Assembly (NCBI GenBank): GCA_014529385.2 | Contig: CM043959.1 | Coordinates: 62,821,753 to 62,885,752 of the forward strand | Direction: 5' to 3' | Length of the DNA: 64,000 nt | DNA from: Adiantum capillus-veneris | Taxonomy: Eukaryota > Streptophyta > Polypodiopsida > Polypodiales > Pteridaceae | Part shown: positions 32,352 through 43,485 of the stretch, piece by piece | Layout: the number at the start of each line of letters is the position of its first letter | Position numbering within the stretch: the first letter of the stretch is position 1 | Notes under the pieces: generated by a model | What the model was told of the DNA's origin: nothing | Seen by the model: the letters and a program-made list of their open reading frames with translations, nothing else | Database searches by the model: none | Position numbers and translations under genes: made by a program

Positions 32352-32602
32352 TGTGCGCTCCTTGCCGCACTGTCGAAGCAAGGGACTTGCCAATACACCG
32401 TGTCCGAGCCACAAACGGCTCCAAGCACACAACAAGCCTAAACTAGCAAGCTCAAGAAAACAAAGGGTGTGTCACTCACCGCTCTACGCTCGCCTTTGTG
32501 GTGGATTCCTCGCCGCGATGAAGAAGAAGCTGCAGTCGTGCCGCGCTCAACCGCTTCGCTGCCGTCGTGCCTTCGTAATGCTCGATCGCACACACACTCT
32601 CC

Positions 32603-32638
<36 letters not shown>

Positions 32639-32930
32639 AGGAGGTGAAGAAGAAGAAGATGGAGATGGAGATGGAGCAAGAGCACTCTTCTATTGCACAA
32701 ATGAGAGAATGAGTAAAAATTAGGTTTAGTTGGCTTTTATAGGAGCTCACCCCATTCACACTTGGGCGCCCATGCTTAGCCAACTAACCCTAGCATGTTC
32801 GTGTTAGAGTGCGCCTCTCATCGACGATCACTCTTACCCTTTTCCTATTGGTCCGACAAGCCCGGTACCTGACTCTAAATAATACAACGTTTATAGATCA
32901 TAGGGTGTCCGTGTGCCGTGAGGGTTAACA
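32352..32930 (-). repeat. 5' LTR of element E
   Basis: 579 bp, minus strand TGTTAACCC to GGAGCGCACA. The inner end changes TGTCAACC to TGTTAACC. TATA-like CCTATAAAAGCC is at 32743-32732 (minus). The only other visible differences from the 3' LTR are about five substitutions and a longer CT/CA run. Confidence 0.92.
32732..32743 (-). promoter_or_regulatory. TATA box in 5' LTR of element E
   Basis: CCTATAAAAGCC on the minus strand, about 190 bp inside the LTR. It would drive genomic RNA toward the gag-protease frame. Confidence 0.6.
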
Positions 32931-34682
32931 GTATCACCATAACATGGACTACAGGATGACCAAGTTTCATGTCAAAATGTGGTCAAACATGGATCGCGAT
33001 CTATGTACCTCATGAAAAATTTTGGAATTTTTTTTGGCTGAGATTTGAGCGGTAGGTAGTTGAGACATAGACAAATACTTTTCCCAAAAGAACCATATGC
33101 AAAAAAGTTGCAGAAAGTGGTCAGAAGAGCCAAAAACAGTTCATTGTCAAAATTGTCACAACAAACTATAGAAGTCAGTTTTGGTAGGGAAAAACTGATC
33201 CAAATTCCAAAAAAAATTGTGAGCAGTCTACAAACATCATAAGCTATCAGCACACCAAAAATTCAAGGCCAAAAGTTATGGAACATGGATCGCGATCCAT
33301 GTACCTTGAGAAATTTTTGGACAGAAACTTTTCCAGCCTATAGCAGAGACCATTGTGAACAAAGGTCCCAAAGGAAATTTTGTCTAAAAAAGTTCAAAAA
33401 CTGGGTGAAAAGTGCCATAAACTGTCCAAGGTAAAAACCCTAAAACAGACCTGTGAATTGACTTTTGCTTGGCCTAAAACAAGTCCAGATCACATAAAAA
33501 CCATATAGCAGGGATCAATGGACCAAGGGGAAGCTGTGTGCCAAATTTCAATACCTTCTGACACATAGGTACATGGATGGTGATCCATGTTCCTTTGTCA
33601 TAGTCTGATACCAAACTTGCACCATAGCTAGAGGACATCACAAGGAATCTACTGGTCTTTTCAAAAGTGAATTTGGATACCAAAAACCAAGTCAAAATTC
33701 CTAAACTGCCAAGTACTCGGAGCATGTGCGAGAACTGACCTAACTTTCAATACAGAGGTCAATTTTCAAAAATTTTGACACCATAGGGTCTTCTAAGCAT
33801 GGTGAATCTGATGATACCAACAAAAGTCAATATGGGCTCCAAACATGGATCGCGATCCATGTATCCATAGTGACAGCTTGACTTGAGACTTTCCAGATCA
33901 ATAGTGCTTACACAAGAAAACATATCTCCAAGTCCAATTTTGAAAAAAATTGAGTAAATTTGGGTCAAAAGGGAACAAAACAGGTGACAGACTGAAAACC
34001 GCAATGCAGACCTAGTGTTGGCTATTTGACTTGTCAAAAGAAGTCGAAGTCTAGAAATATTTGAGATTTAGCTTCTTGACATAGTCAGGAACAAACCCCT
34101 AAGAGGACAAGTCCAGATGTGGTTGAACATGGATCGCGATCCATGTACCTCAACCTCACAATTTACTGAAAATTGGTATATAGCTTGCATATGACCTTGT
34201 CTACACAGAGTTAAAATTTGGGAAAATATGGAGATATTTTTTTTTACAGGAACATGGATTGCGATCCATGTACCTCTCAGCATAGTGGGGGTATCCGACT
34301 TGATGATCTTGTAGACATACTTGAGAACATCCCAAATCTCAAGTTTGAGCTAAAAATACCTTTGGGAGGCCAAGATACAAGCCAAAGTTCCTGTGTTCTG
34401 GTCCTGAGACTGTTTTGAGTGCTGTTTCAAGTGCAGTTCACTGAAATTGCTCTAACTTTTGATAGACAACTCCAAATTGAGTCAGGTATAGCTAGGAGGA
34501 AAGTTTTAGAGCTGAATTTTTCTAGGTTGTCTAAATCCAAACTTTTAGCGTACCCAAAACTACTTTCCAAAACCCAAAAGAGTCACAAATTCCTGACTTT
34601 TGAGAGACCTGACTAGTGGCAAAAAGAGATAAGTTGCACTAAGCCAAAGTGACCTTGTCAAGGACTATCTTGCGAGTTCTGA

Positions 34683-36240
34683 GTGAGCCTTAACCATGAC
34701 AAATCATCCACCACCAAGGTTTTCTACTTCACTCAGAGACATGAAAAACGATGCAATGCCAACAACTGGGGGATTGAGAGAATACATAGAGGAGAGGCAT
34801 CCTCTAATCGACAAACCAAATGTGAGATTCACATGAGAGTGCTCACAGATTATGCTCATGAGGGATTATCTAGATTCACAAACGGGGATCCTTACATCTT
34901 CTACAAGTGTGTAGAACCCAATGCTATGGAGTTGACCACCCATAAGAACCTCTATGCATTCATGTATACAGATTCGAATGGAGTGCAAGTTTTGATGGTA
35001 GATAAGTATGGACGTGAGTACAAACTTGTCGATCCAATTGACTTAGAGCGATACACATACAAGGGTACTCCGGTCTCTACCTACTTCCAATCAAAAACAA
35101 TGCTATAGTACACATCAAAGAGTATTCCACCGGGATTTTCTCCAAGACTAGAGGAGAGAGCGAGAGACGTCTTTCCAAGAGACCATGAATTGGTAAGATT
35201 GGTGACTGAACCCCAATGATTAAGACCATATCAAGTGGCTCAATGTGTCAAAACAAAGTACGATGGGACAGGGGACCCATATGGTCATATCTCACTCTTC
35301 AAACAAGTTTTGAGAGATGAACAGATTGCAGATTTCCATACTCAGTATCAGGGATTTGGGTGACATTAGAAGGAACAGCTTTGACTTGGTTACAACCACT
35401 AAATATAGATGATTTTCCAAACGTAGCACAACTTTTACAATATTTTGTAGAGGAATTCTAAAAAAGGGGAATCAAACATATAATAGTGTCCCAAATCTAC
35501 GCTTTCAAACAAAAAGTGAACGAAAGAGTGAAGGAAGCTTCGCTTCGCTTCAAACAATACATTGAGATATGTCCTGTGAGAGAGCTACCGCAAGATGAGA
35601 GATTATCAGTTCTCTTCATAGAGGGCTTGAGGAATGAAACTCTCAAAAAGGACCTACATTTGAAAGGATGCACAATATTTGAGCAAGTCACTAGAGAATC
35701 TCTATATCTAGTTGACAATTGCAAGCCCTATGGAGAGGTGAGTGAAGATATAGACAACGCGCCTAATAGTACCTTATCTCCGAAGAGCGAGTCAACAATA
35801 AAGACAGACATTCAAAATCCTTGGGAACCAATCGAGGGGGTGATTAGAATAATAAACCAAGGCTACCGACAAAACCTAGATGTACGACAGCCTCAATTGA
35901 GGATATGTAGTACTTGTGGAGGGGATCATCCCACTCCATGGTGTAACACTCAACCAAATCCACAATGTGTGCTAGGGCAACAACCACCTATTTTGAACCA
36001 TGGTAGAGTAGTAGTCAACTACACTCAGCCAATGTCTATGCCGCAACCTGTGAGAAACCAGTACTCCGATGTGAATACGCTCATCTTCATAGCCAATCAT
36101 TAGGAGTATGGTTCAAAGAACATCCTCACAAGGCAAGAACAACCATTAGTTGGATCACCAGCTCTGAAAAACAAGAAGGTCCATGCTATGAGTGTGGAGG
36201 TGATCATTGGGCACAAAGTTGTCCAAACAAAGGTCCATAA
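34683..36240 (+). pseudogene. gag of element C, frameshifted
   Basis: A first ATG frame at 34697 (MTNHPPPRFSTSLRD) shifts near 34830 into the frame with VDKYGREYKLVDP (near 35010) and then TKYDGTGDPYGHISLFKQ (near 35250). After another shift it continues at 35486-36103 (FKQKVNERVKEASLRFKQY, then LRNETLKKDL). Zinc knuckles: CSTCGGDHPTPWC (about 35908), CYECGGDHWAQSC (about 36184), and a third at about 36267 with Tyr for the first Cys (YERCDIDHLHQQC). The order matches element E's gag. Several stops and shifts make it inactive. Confidence 0.75.
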
Positions 36241-37303
36241 ATTGAATTATTTGTATTCTATGAACGTTGCGATATAGACCATCTACACCAACAGTGTGCT
36301 AAAAATCTAGACTACAAAGGGAAAGCAATAATGAATCTTGTAGGTATGATGCCTTCTACAAGCGGATTCGAGGTAGAACTCGCCATTCCTTTAAACATGA
36401 TGACTCGAGCTCAAGCTCAAGAAGCTGCCAAAAACAAAGTAGCTGAAAAAGCCACAATATTGCCTGTTCAAACAGAATTTGAGAACAAATCGATTAGAAC
36501 CTTCGGACGAAGATCATGAAAGGCAGACGAGACAAAATGAAATTGAAGAGACTGAAGGCCAAAGTGGCTTTGGAAACTAAACTGAATCAAACAAGAGAGA
36601 AGCTTAGACAAGAGCAAGAAAGGAACAAAAACGCAAAAGACCTAAAGAGTCAAAGACTAACTCAGGAGGTTCAGTCTTGGTCGACAAAGTGAATGAACCT
36701 TTGGATGCGATCTTGAAAGCTTATGAAGCTAGGCTAAAACCCAACCAAACCCAAGAGAATAGATGGCTAACGTACCCTCATACAAGGTATGAAAAAGAGA
36801 GGTTGCAAATGTGCAAGGAGATCATCCAGAAGGCCTAAGCTCTTATGGAACCACATGTTCCAGATGCTCCCAAAATGGAGGTGCTAATCCGTGAAAAAAT
36901 CCAGGAATTGGAAATCCAGGGTATTATAAATAGAGCCCAGGAAGAGCTGGGAGTTGAGGCACCCTTAGATATAACAGAAGTAGCCAATACCACAGATGGG
37001 GTGGGTTCACAAGCAGTAATGCCAATTCCGGAGGTAGAAGAACCGTGGCCACAATCCTTGTGGGAATCAATCAGAAACCGAAAAGATGGTAGTGATACCT
37101 TAGAGTCAGCACCTATCTTTGAAATAAACATGGATCACGAGTTTTTCCTAGGAGATATACGATCTTTATATGGGGATGTCGGGTCTGTCGCATCTGAAGA
37201 GAGTAAACCAAGCTCTCTGAAGACTTTGCCATCTTTCATAGGAGAACACGAAACAAAATTGGAGGTTAAAATGGTACCTTCTTAGTGGAAAGTCACACAA
37301 AAA
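36241..37303 (+). pseudogene. Linker between gag and protease of element C
   Basis: Pieces in different frames: a Lys/Arg-rich helix-like stretch at about 36520-36690 (RLKAKVALETKLNQTREKL), then an acidic frame 36845-37285 (MEPHVPDAPKMEVLIREK, then DITEVANTTDG). It corresponds by position to the basic and acidic linker of element E's polyprotein. No separate domain is recognised. Confidence 0.5.
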
Positions 37304-37930
37304 ATGATGGATACCAAGAGCTTGCATGAATTGATGTCTTCTCCTATACAATGCACAATTTATCTCTCAGAGCTACTAAAAATTAGACTACATCTATGGG
37401 GCCAAATGGGCAAACATCTGGAAAACATGGGGCTGAAAATTGTTTCACATGACCAACTTGCATATGAAAACATGGATGACACCATGCCTAAGAATCCACA
37501 AACAAAGCCAGTACTAGTAAATAAGGTGGGTGACTACTGCGAAGGAGATGAAGGAAACACCACCTTACCACTTGAGTACAAAGGTGTAAAGACGGTTGCT
37601 ATATTAGATAGTGGGGTAGGAATTTCCATTGCAACCAAAGAAATATGGAAAAAATGGGGAAAGCTTGCTCTTAGGAAAACTCGAATGAAACTGCAATTAC
37701 CGGATGGATACACGGAGAAATCGATTGGAATATTAGAATAAATAATTGTATCATCGTGTGACATTGAGTATGAGAATACCTTTGCCATAATGGATTTCGA
37801 CAAGAGTAGCAACTTTGATATCATATTGGGTAGACCATTCATGCGTCAACTCAAAATGGTACAAGACTGGGGCTATAACTATATCTACTTGAGACACAAG
37901 GATGTCACTATGAAGATCAGTGTCACAAAT
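37304..37930 (+). pseudogene. Aspartic protease of element C
   Basis: The active-site loop is AILDSGVGISIATKEIW near 37600, with D-S-G where element E has D-G-G. Substrate-strand motif LQLPDGYTEKSIGIL follows, then a TAA at 37739. The frame resumes with IMDFDKS and IILGRPFMRQLKMVQDWG near 37790-37870. Element E has the same order (MDFSKH, MILGRPFM). One stop and the lack of any downstream polymerase make it a dead relative of E. Confidence 0.78.
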
Positions 37931-39220
37931 CATAGTTATAAAGATGTAGTACGAACCTTGGGGGAAGACTTAAAATCCACAACTAATTTGGAAAACAAAG
38001 CGCATATTTGGATGTATGGAGCTCCTGAGAGTGGAAGTCTTAGAAAGCAGGATTGCATCCTAGAGCGTTCAGTAGAAGGTGAGACATATGTACCAGAGCT
38101 ATTTCCAGAGGAGTTTTTTGAACCCTCTGGATGGGATCAAATACTGGCGACTCTTGCTGTGTGTGTGAATGAGGTGACCCCGACTAAATTTTGCGATGAA
38201 GAGGGGTATGATGTAACTCCCTTGTTTACAATAAAGGTGTTGAAGGAAGCTAACGAAGTTTGTGAGTGTGAAAGCAGAAAAGGTGAAACAGATAGCTACG
38301 TCATGGAGAATTATGCCAAAGTGCACATGAATGAAGCAGAGCAACAACGAGACCATGTCATCATTGACACACCTGAAGAATCAACAAAAGTTGTTTCAAA
38401 GAAGTCCACTCCAAAAAAAGTACAAATGAAAGTAGATGAAGGAGAAAAGCTTGCAAGCTCAACGACAAATCTTCCACAAACGCAATATCAAAAGAAGAAC
38501 AGGGACAAGGAAGAAGATCGATTGTCTCCTACGATGATCAAATTTAGCTTAAGCGGGGAAACAAGACTCAAAATCACATGTTCAATTGTGATAGATCCAG
38601 AACCAACGAAGAATCTAATGACATATGGAACTTGGATCATGATGGGAAAGCCGCCAATCACAGAGCTAGAGGAGATTGTGTACACAAGTTCAAAAATATC
38701 GACTCCTAGCTTTGGCATGGCAGAAGTTGTACTTAAGCTGAGTACCGGAGAGTATAAGGATACTTTTTGCATAATCGACTCCCATCACATCAAGGAGAGT
38801 CTAGTCTTGACAGAAAGCTGGAGGAACGTCTTCTTTCGACAACAATCAAAAGCCGCAACAACAACACCATCAAAAGCCCCAAAAGCACCTCAATTCAATG
38901 CAAAAAAGGAGCAGCCAACCATCGCGGAAAAAGGTAAATCAAAGGTAAACACTGAAGTAAATCAACCTTGCAAGATGACTTTACCTTCAACGAACCTCCA
39001 TCAGACTTCCCACGAAGCCTCTACATCAAGAGACAAAACATCAAGTACAATGCAATGGAAACCAAAACAAAAATTCTATCAACCAAAGTTTCCATCACAA
39101 AAAAGCATCCAAAAGAAGCCAAAGAAGGCCAACCAAGTGTTGGTATCCAAAGAGCACATCAAAGTCAAGGACCCAGTTTGGATACATGAAGCACAAGTTC
39201 AGCCTCAACAAAAAAGGTGA
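37931..39220 (+). pseudogene. Long protease-linked C-terminal region of element C
   Basis: Continues the frame that starts at 37790 (476 codons in total). After the protease come acidic and Lys/Gln-rich segments. At about 38535-38830 a second beta-rich stretch appears (IKFSLSGETRLKITCSIVI, then FGMAEVVLKLSTGEYKDTF and IIDSHHIKESLVL). It resembles a retropepsin-like fold without its active-site triplet; that fold assignment is inference. A weak counterpart is readable at 63240-63530. The final part is basic and low-complexity. Confidence 0.5.
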
Positions 39221-41109
39221 CAGGGGGGTAGCATCAAATGAGTCAATCACTGCTCAAGGCTACTTTGAAGGAAAAATTAATGTTTGGGCCAAAAAGCCTA
39301 AAGTAACAGCCTGTATGTACTCACCTCAAGAAAGAAGTTCTACATGAGCAAGCCAAGCTATCAACGGAATAAAAACAACTCAAGCAGGAGAAAGAACAAC
39401 AAAAAAGGACAAAAGAAAAGACCTTCAAAGAAAGAAACACAACAAGTATGGGTATCAAAGTGTGGATGATTCCAGTTAAGCTACCTGAAGCACAAGTATT
39501 TTATGAAGGTAACAATCAAATATAGTTACCAAAAATTGTAGCTTAACGTAGAAAAATGGTGCTTAATCAAGAAGCACCACAAGGCTCCACCCAAAGGCAC
39601 ACAATCAATAGGCAGAGCCAACAACAAGTCACCATTAAGGGTGTTACAACCTCTAGATGGATACCTTGTCATCAATTACAAAAGCAAGGCTTCTACAAAG
39701 GTAATCATCAGATATGGCTACTGAAGCCAAGTGTCCATCACAAAAGGAGAAAATGAAAAAGATGATCACACACGAACCAAAAACAAGATGGGTTCCAAAA
39801 TTGCTAAAGGAAATTCAATCACAAGGAACCCACACCTTTCAACAACTGCTTCTTATGCAAGATAAAGCAAAGGCTACATCAGTCACTCCACAAGCAAGTC
39901 AAGAGGAGCCAAAGTATGCCAACCTACTCGACAAAATGGTGGCATCCAAAGATCAACACAATGGAAGAGCCCTAAATTTCCAAAACTGATGGAATTGGGT
40001 TTCTGTCCTTAAACAGGAAAGTCCAAGTCGCCATTAAAAATACATGGCATAAAAGTCAGAGTGGGACAACTAAGCCACTAAATGAGCAAGGTGTTAGTCC
40101 CAAACCTTCATGTAATATTCTCTGTGGTCTAAACGTCTTAGTTATTCTAGGTACTGCTCAAGCTGGAAGAGTTGAGTATAATTACGTTGTGTCGCTCATG
40201 CTGGTATAGGTGACCATAAGAGTCAAAGTCATTGTAGTATAGTGGTAAGTGAAGAAGGAGGTCCAAAAGACACTTACGGACTTAGCACAGTGAGGAATGA
40301 GTGGAGAAGCTTCTACATCGAAAACCCTTCTTGGAAACGTGGAAGCTACTGAGACGTCCATTGATGTCACAAGTGCTACATTTGTTCCTCGAAGCACCCA
40401 TCAAATCCACCTCTTACATTTCATGCTTTTGTTTGACAAATCTCTCATGTGCATATAGAGTGTCCCATAGTTGGCACTTGCATTAGACACTCTTCCTTTG
40501 TTTCTCCAACGCACTCACCTTGCATGACAGGTACTTCAAGTCCAAAAGCTCAACTAAGAGCGTATATCAAAGGCACTTTTTTCCCACTGGGTTTTTCCCT
40601 TTGGTCATCCAGGTTTAAGACCCTAATCTAGAAACCCTCACATCATCTTCTTGTATATATTCCTTTTACATCAGCAATAAGGAAATGTCTACCCAAATAA
40701 ATTGACAACAACTTGGAGAAAATGCAGCAGGTCTCCATATGATTATCAAGAGCATCTTTTATCTTCAAGGATGATAACAAAGCTCCATCAAACAATTAGA
40801 AGTCAAAGAATGGCCTATAATGACAAGCAATGAAAAATTCAGCAAGCGAGCTATTCACAACAATCAATAGTAGCTCACACAGTGCAACACCGGCTACCTA
40901 TTGTGGAAAACTCAAATTGCAGTGGACATGGAAATCAAACCCATCATAAAGTAAGCACCACAAAGAGGCTCAATTCTACGAACGCAAAACATGAAAATCC
41001 CTCTTCATGGTGGCCAAGACTAGCAACAAAGAGGCGAATGCACAACAAGAAGAAAAGTTGCCTCGAAAATCAAAGATCAAATCACGTATCAACAACACGA
41101 AATATATGA
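39221..41109 (+). pseudogene. W-x-P-K motif tail of element C
   Basis: Broken frames repeat one motif: QGYFEGKINVWAKKPK (about 39260), MIPVKLPEAQVFYEGNNQI followed by a stop (about 39470), RWIPCHQLQKQGFYKGNHQIW (about 39657), TRWVPKLLKEIQSQGT (about 39785). The consensus is RWIPK, a short spacer, QG(Y/F)(Y/F)xGNxQIWxPK, as in element E's C-terminus. 39990-40880 is mostly noncoding-looking. The last frame ends at 41107-41109, just before an internal polypurine string. Confidence 0.6.
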
Positions 41110-41115
41110 ATCACT

Positions 41116-41130
41116 CAAGGAAGGGGGGAC
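41116..41130 (+). other. Internal polypurine-like tract of element C
   Basis: CAAGGAAGGGGGGAC followed by TGTCATC, six bases after the end of the last coding frame and 125 bp before the PPT that abuts the LTR. Element E has the same string right after its coding tail, in both tandem copies. Confidence 0.6.
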
Positions 41131-41240
41131 TGTCATCAACGACAAACCAGTTCCCAAGCTAAAGTCCAACCTTGAAGACAAAGCTGAAGACAACCCTATG
41201 ACAAGACTACACAAGGTCGTGTCAAGAAGCGACATGATTT

Positions 41241-41253
41241 AGGAAGGGGGGAA
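41241..41253 (+). other. Polypurine tract of element C
   Basis: AGGAAGGGGGGAA immediately precedes the LTR start TGTTTGAG. Confidence 0.82.
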
Positions 41254-42171
41254 TGTTTGAGAACAGATCAAACAGGCGTCCATCTGGCCGAACACGTAGT
41301 CATACACCACATTTGTAGTCTATTATTTTTTCGAGCTAGTGTAGTAATACTCTATGTAAGTCCTAATTCGAGAGTAGTAGTCAATTCCCTCAGTTGTAAT
41401 TCTATCAATGACAATTATAAAGGTCCATGTGAGTCGTCCACTGGCCATTTAGAAATCCCTAGGTATAAATGTCAATAACCTTAATGTGAAAGGAGGCTTA
41501 CTTTGAGAAGAGGAAGAAGGAAGCTCAAAAAAACGTACGCTCAAGCTACGAGCTGCTCCAATTTGTAATCGATGCAACTAATGAATGGGTAATCAGTTTT
41601 CAAATCCGAAACTTGCATTGTGTTCCTATCTCTTTGCTCTTTAATTCAAGTGTAAGCATAGTCAGTTTTGTTGTGGTCCGTGACTACGCGTCTGTGAACT
41701 ATAATTGCAAATTTGAGTGCTTAAATCGTTGCTTTTAGTCTTTTTGACCATAGGAGAGTGTTCTTAGATCATAGGACGATAGTTCTGGATAGTTCTGTTG
41801 CTGTTTTTAGGACCTTTTTCATGATGGATTGTGATCTTGGTACCTTGTCGGATTGCATCAAGATTTGCTAGGATAGTGCCCCTAGGTGTCTTAGACATCC
41901 TCCTAAAGTTTCATTGCATTTCGAGTCTGTTCGAGTGCCGAAATGGCGTGATGACCTAGAGTTGTGAGAAAGGACATAGCCAGATTTCCCTGATCCTTTG
42001 GGTGTTGGTTTGCTTGTTGAGCTAGTGTGTTTGCTTGTTAAGGTTCACTTTGTGAGATTGAAGATCTCATAGAGTCTCTGTGCCCCATCCAAGTCACTTT
42101 CCCTGAGTATTGACATTATGTTAGTGCCAAAAAGCTATGCTACAGATGTCCGTTGCGATGACCCGCTAACA
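41254..42171 (+). repeat. 3' LTR of element C (918 bp)
   Basis: Starts TGTTTGAGAACAG, ends CCGCTAACA. It matches both halves of the 5' LTR and, in part, the LTR at 48373-48811. It is followed by CCGT, the target copy, and then CACTA-2 sequence. Confidence 0.9.
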
Positions 42172-43485
42172 CCGTGATTGCGTATGTGTTGGTCGTGGTT
42201 TTTTTATTTTTGAAAGATCTGATGCTTGAAATGTGCACAAGGACACGCCATCCTATTGTCCATACTTTATCTATCAATGACGCAACAAATAATTAAAACA
42301 CTCTAGTTGTTAGAACTACACACTACTAATTACATGGCAGTACATGACAACCTCAAATTCTCCAGCCAGGCCCGATCCTTGCACACCTCGATCTAGAGGT
42401 GCACAGAGATTAGGACCACACGGTAATAATATCCTCTTTATTAGTGAATGACTATATATTAAGGTTCTTGAAGTTCTCTGTGCACTTTGGAAGTCCAATT
42501 GCGTTTTTTTGACTATTTGCTACTAGCTCTAACAACCTCACATTCTCTAGCCAGGCCCGATCCCCGTACACCTCGGTCTAGAGGTGCACGGAGATTAGGA
42601 CCACAACGTAATAATATTGTCTTTATTGGTCAATGACTATATATTAAGGTTCTTGAAGTCTGTGTTCACTTTTGAAGTCCAATTTGACGCTAGCTCAAGC
42701 TCTAACAATCTCACATTCTCTAGCCATGTCCTATCCCCACGTGCACACCTCGGTCAAGAGGTACATGGAGATTAGGACCACAGGGTCAATGACTATATAT
42801 TAGTGTTTTTGAATTTTATGTGCGCCTAATCTAACCTATAACCTAGACAATAACCTAACTTATAATCAAATTTAAACTAACCTATAACTTTACCTAAAAC
42901 AAAACCTAACAGAAGTCCGTTTGCGTTTTTTGAGTACACGAGTCATTCTTGAAGTCCGTTTGTGTTTTCTATACTATTTGTTGCTAGCTCCAACCTAACT
43001 TATAATCTAACCTAAACCTAGCCTAACCTAAGGTAACCTAACCTATAATCTATAACCTAACCTAACTGAAGTCCGTTTGCATTTTTAGAAGTACACGAGT
43101 CATTTTCAAAGTCTGTTTGCGTTTTGTCTACTATTCATTTACTGCTAGCTCTAACCTAACCTATAATCTCACCTAATCTATAACCTAAACCTAATATAAC
43201 CTATAATCTAAACCTAACCTATAGACTAACCTAACCGAAGTCTGTTTGCGTTTTTTGAAATACACGAGTCATCTTCGAAGTCCGTTTGCATTTTTTCTAC
43301 TATTTTCCACTAGCTCTAACCTGAGTTATAATCTAATCTAACCTATAACATGACTTAACTAAAGTCTGTTTGCATTTTTAGAAGTACACGAGTCATCTGC
43401 AAAGTCCATTTGCATTTTCTTTACTATTCATTTGCCGCTAGCTCTAACCTAACCTAATCTCACCTAACCTATAACCTAAACCTAC
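42172..43485 (-). repeat. CACTA-2 arm, inner part
   Basis: This is the inverted counterpart of about 13810-12600 of CACTA-1: the transposase start (complement near 42240-42275), GACCGAGGT-type units (42340-42790), then TTAGGT-rich units with AAACGGACTT blocks (42840-43480). It ends at the target copy CTAC (43482-43485) of the solo LTR. Confidence 0.8.

Larger units (their letters stand above)
23301..32930 (-). mobile_element. Element E: young LTR retrotransposon with gag-protease only
   Basis: Near-identical LTRs (23301-23873 and 32352-32930) are flanked by a perfect 5-bp target duplication GTATC (23296-23300 and 32931-32935). On the minus strand: PBS TGGCGCCGCTGCCGGGG (32347-32330), an A-rich leader minisatellite, one 1583-codon gag-protease frame, a 0.68-kb tandem duplication of the coding tail, a noncoding 3' part, and PPT AGGAAGGGGGGCA next to the 3' LTR. 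No RT, RNase H or integrase is present in 9.6 kb. The LTRs differ at only a few sites plus microsatellite length, so insertion is recent. It sits in the palindromic array of element C. Confidence 0.92.
22600..34300 (+). repeat. Palindrome-bearing tandem array in element C leader, split by element E
   Basis: Diverged units of about 284 bp each contain ACATGGATCG/CGATCCATGT, a 20-bp palindrome. Copies start at 22785, 23069, 32987, 33283, 33571, 33843, 34127 and 34252. Copies at 22785, 33283, 33843 and 34127 are perfect; those at 23069, 32987 and 34252 carry one change; 33571 has a changed centre. Spacings are 284, then 283 after removing element E and one target copy, then 296, 288, 272, 284 and 125. 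Surrounding unit sequence is only loosely similar. Minus frames reading MDRDPC across the palindrome are by-products. It sits between PBS and gag. Confidence 0.88.
18214..42171 (+). mobile_element. Element C: gag-protease LTR retrotransposon with two nested insertions
   Basis: Two LTRs of about 0.91 kb start TGTTTGAG and end CGCTAACA (18214-22235 with element D inside, and 41254-42171). A PBS-like TTGGCGCCGATG follows the 5' LTR, and the PPT AGGAAGGGGGGAA precedes the 3' LTR. Flanking 4-bp target copies are CTGT (18210-18213) and CCGT (42172-42175), one difference. Without D and E the element is about 11 kb. The interior has a long leader with a palindromic tandem array, gag with zinc knuckles, a protease, and a Lys/Gln-rich tail with W-x-P-K motifs. 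I find no RT, RNase H or integrase, so it would depend on another element. Confidence 0.85.

Noticed and set aside
22785-34271. CRISPR-like array of regularly spaced 20-mers
   Set aside because: Spacing of about 284 bp, palindromic repeats, diverged homologous spacers and plant retrotransposon context exclude it.
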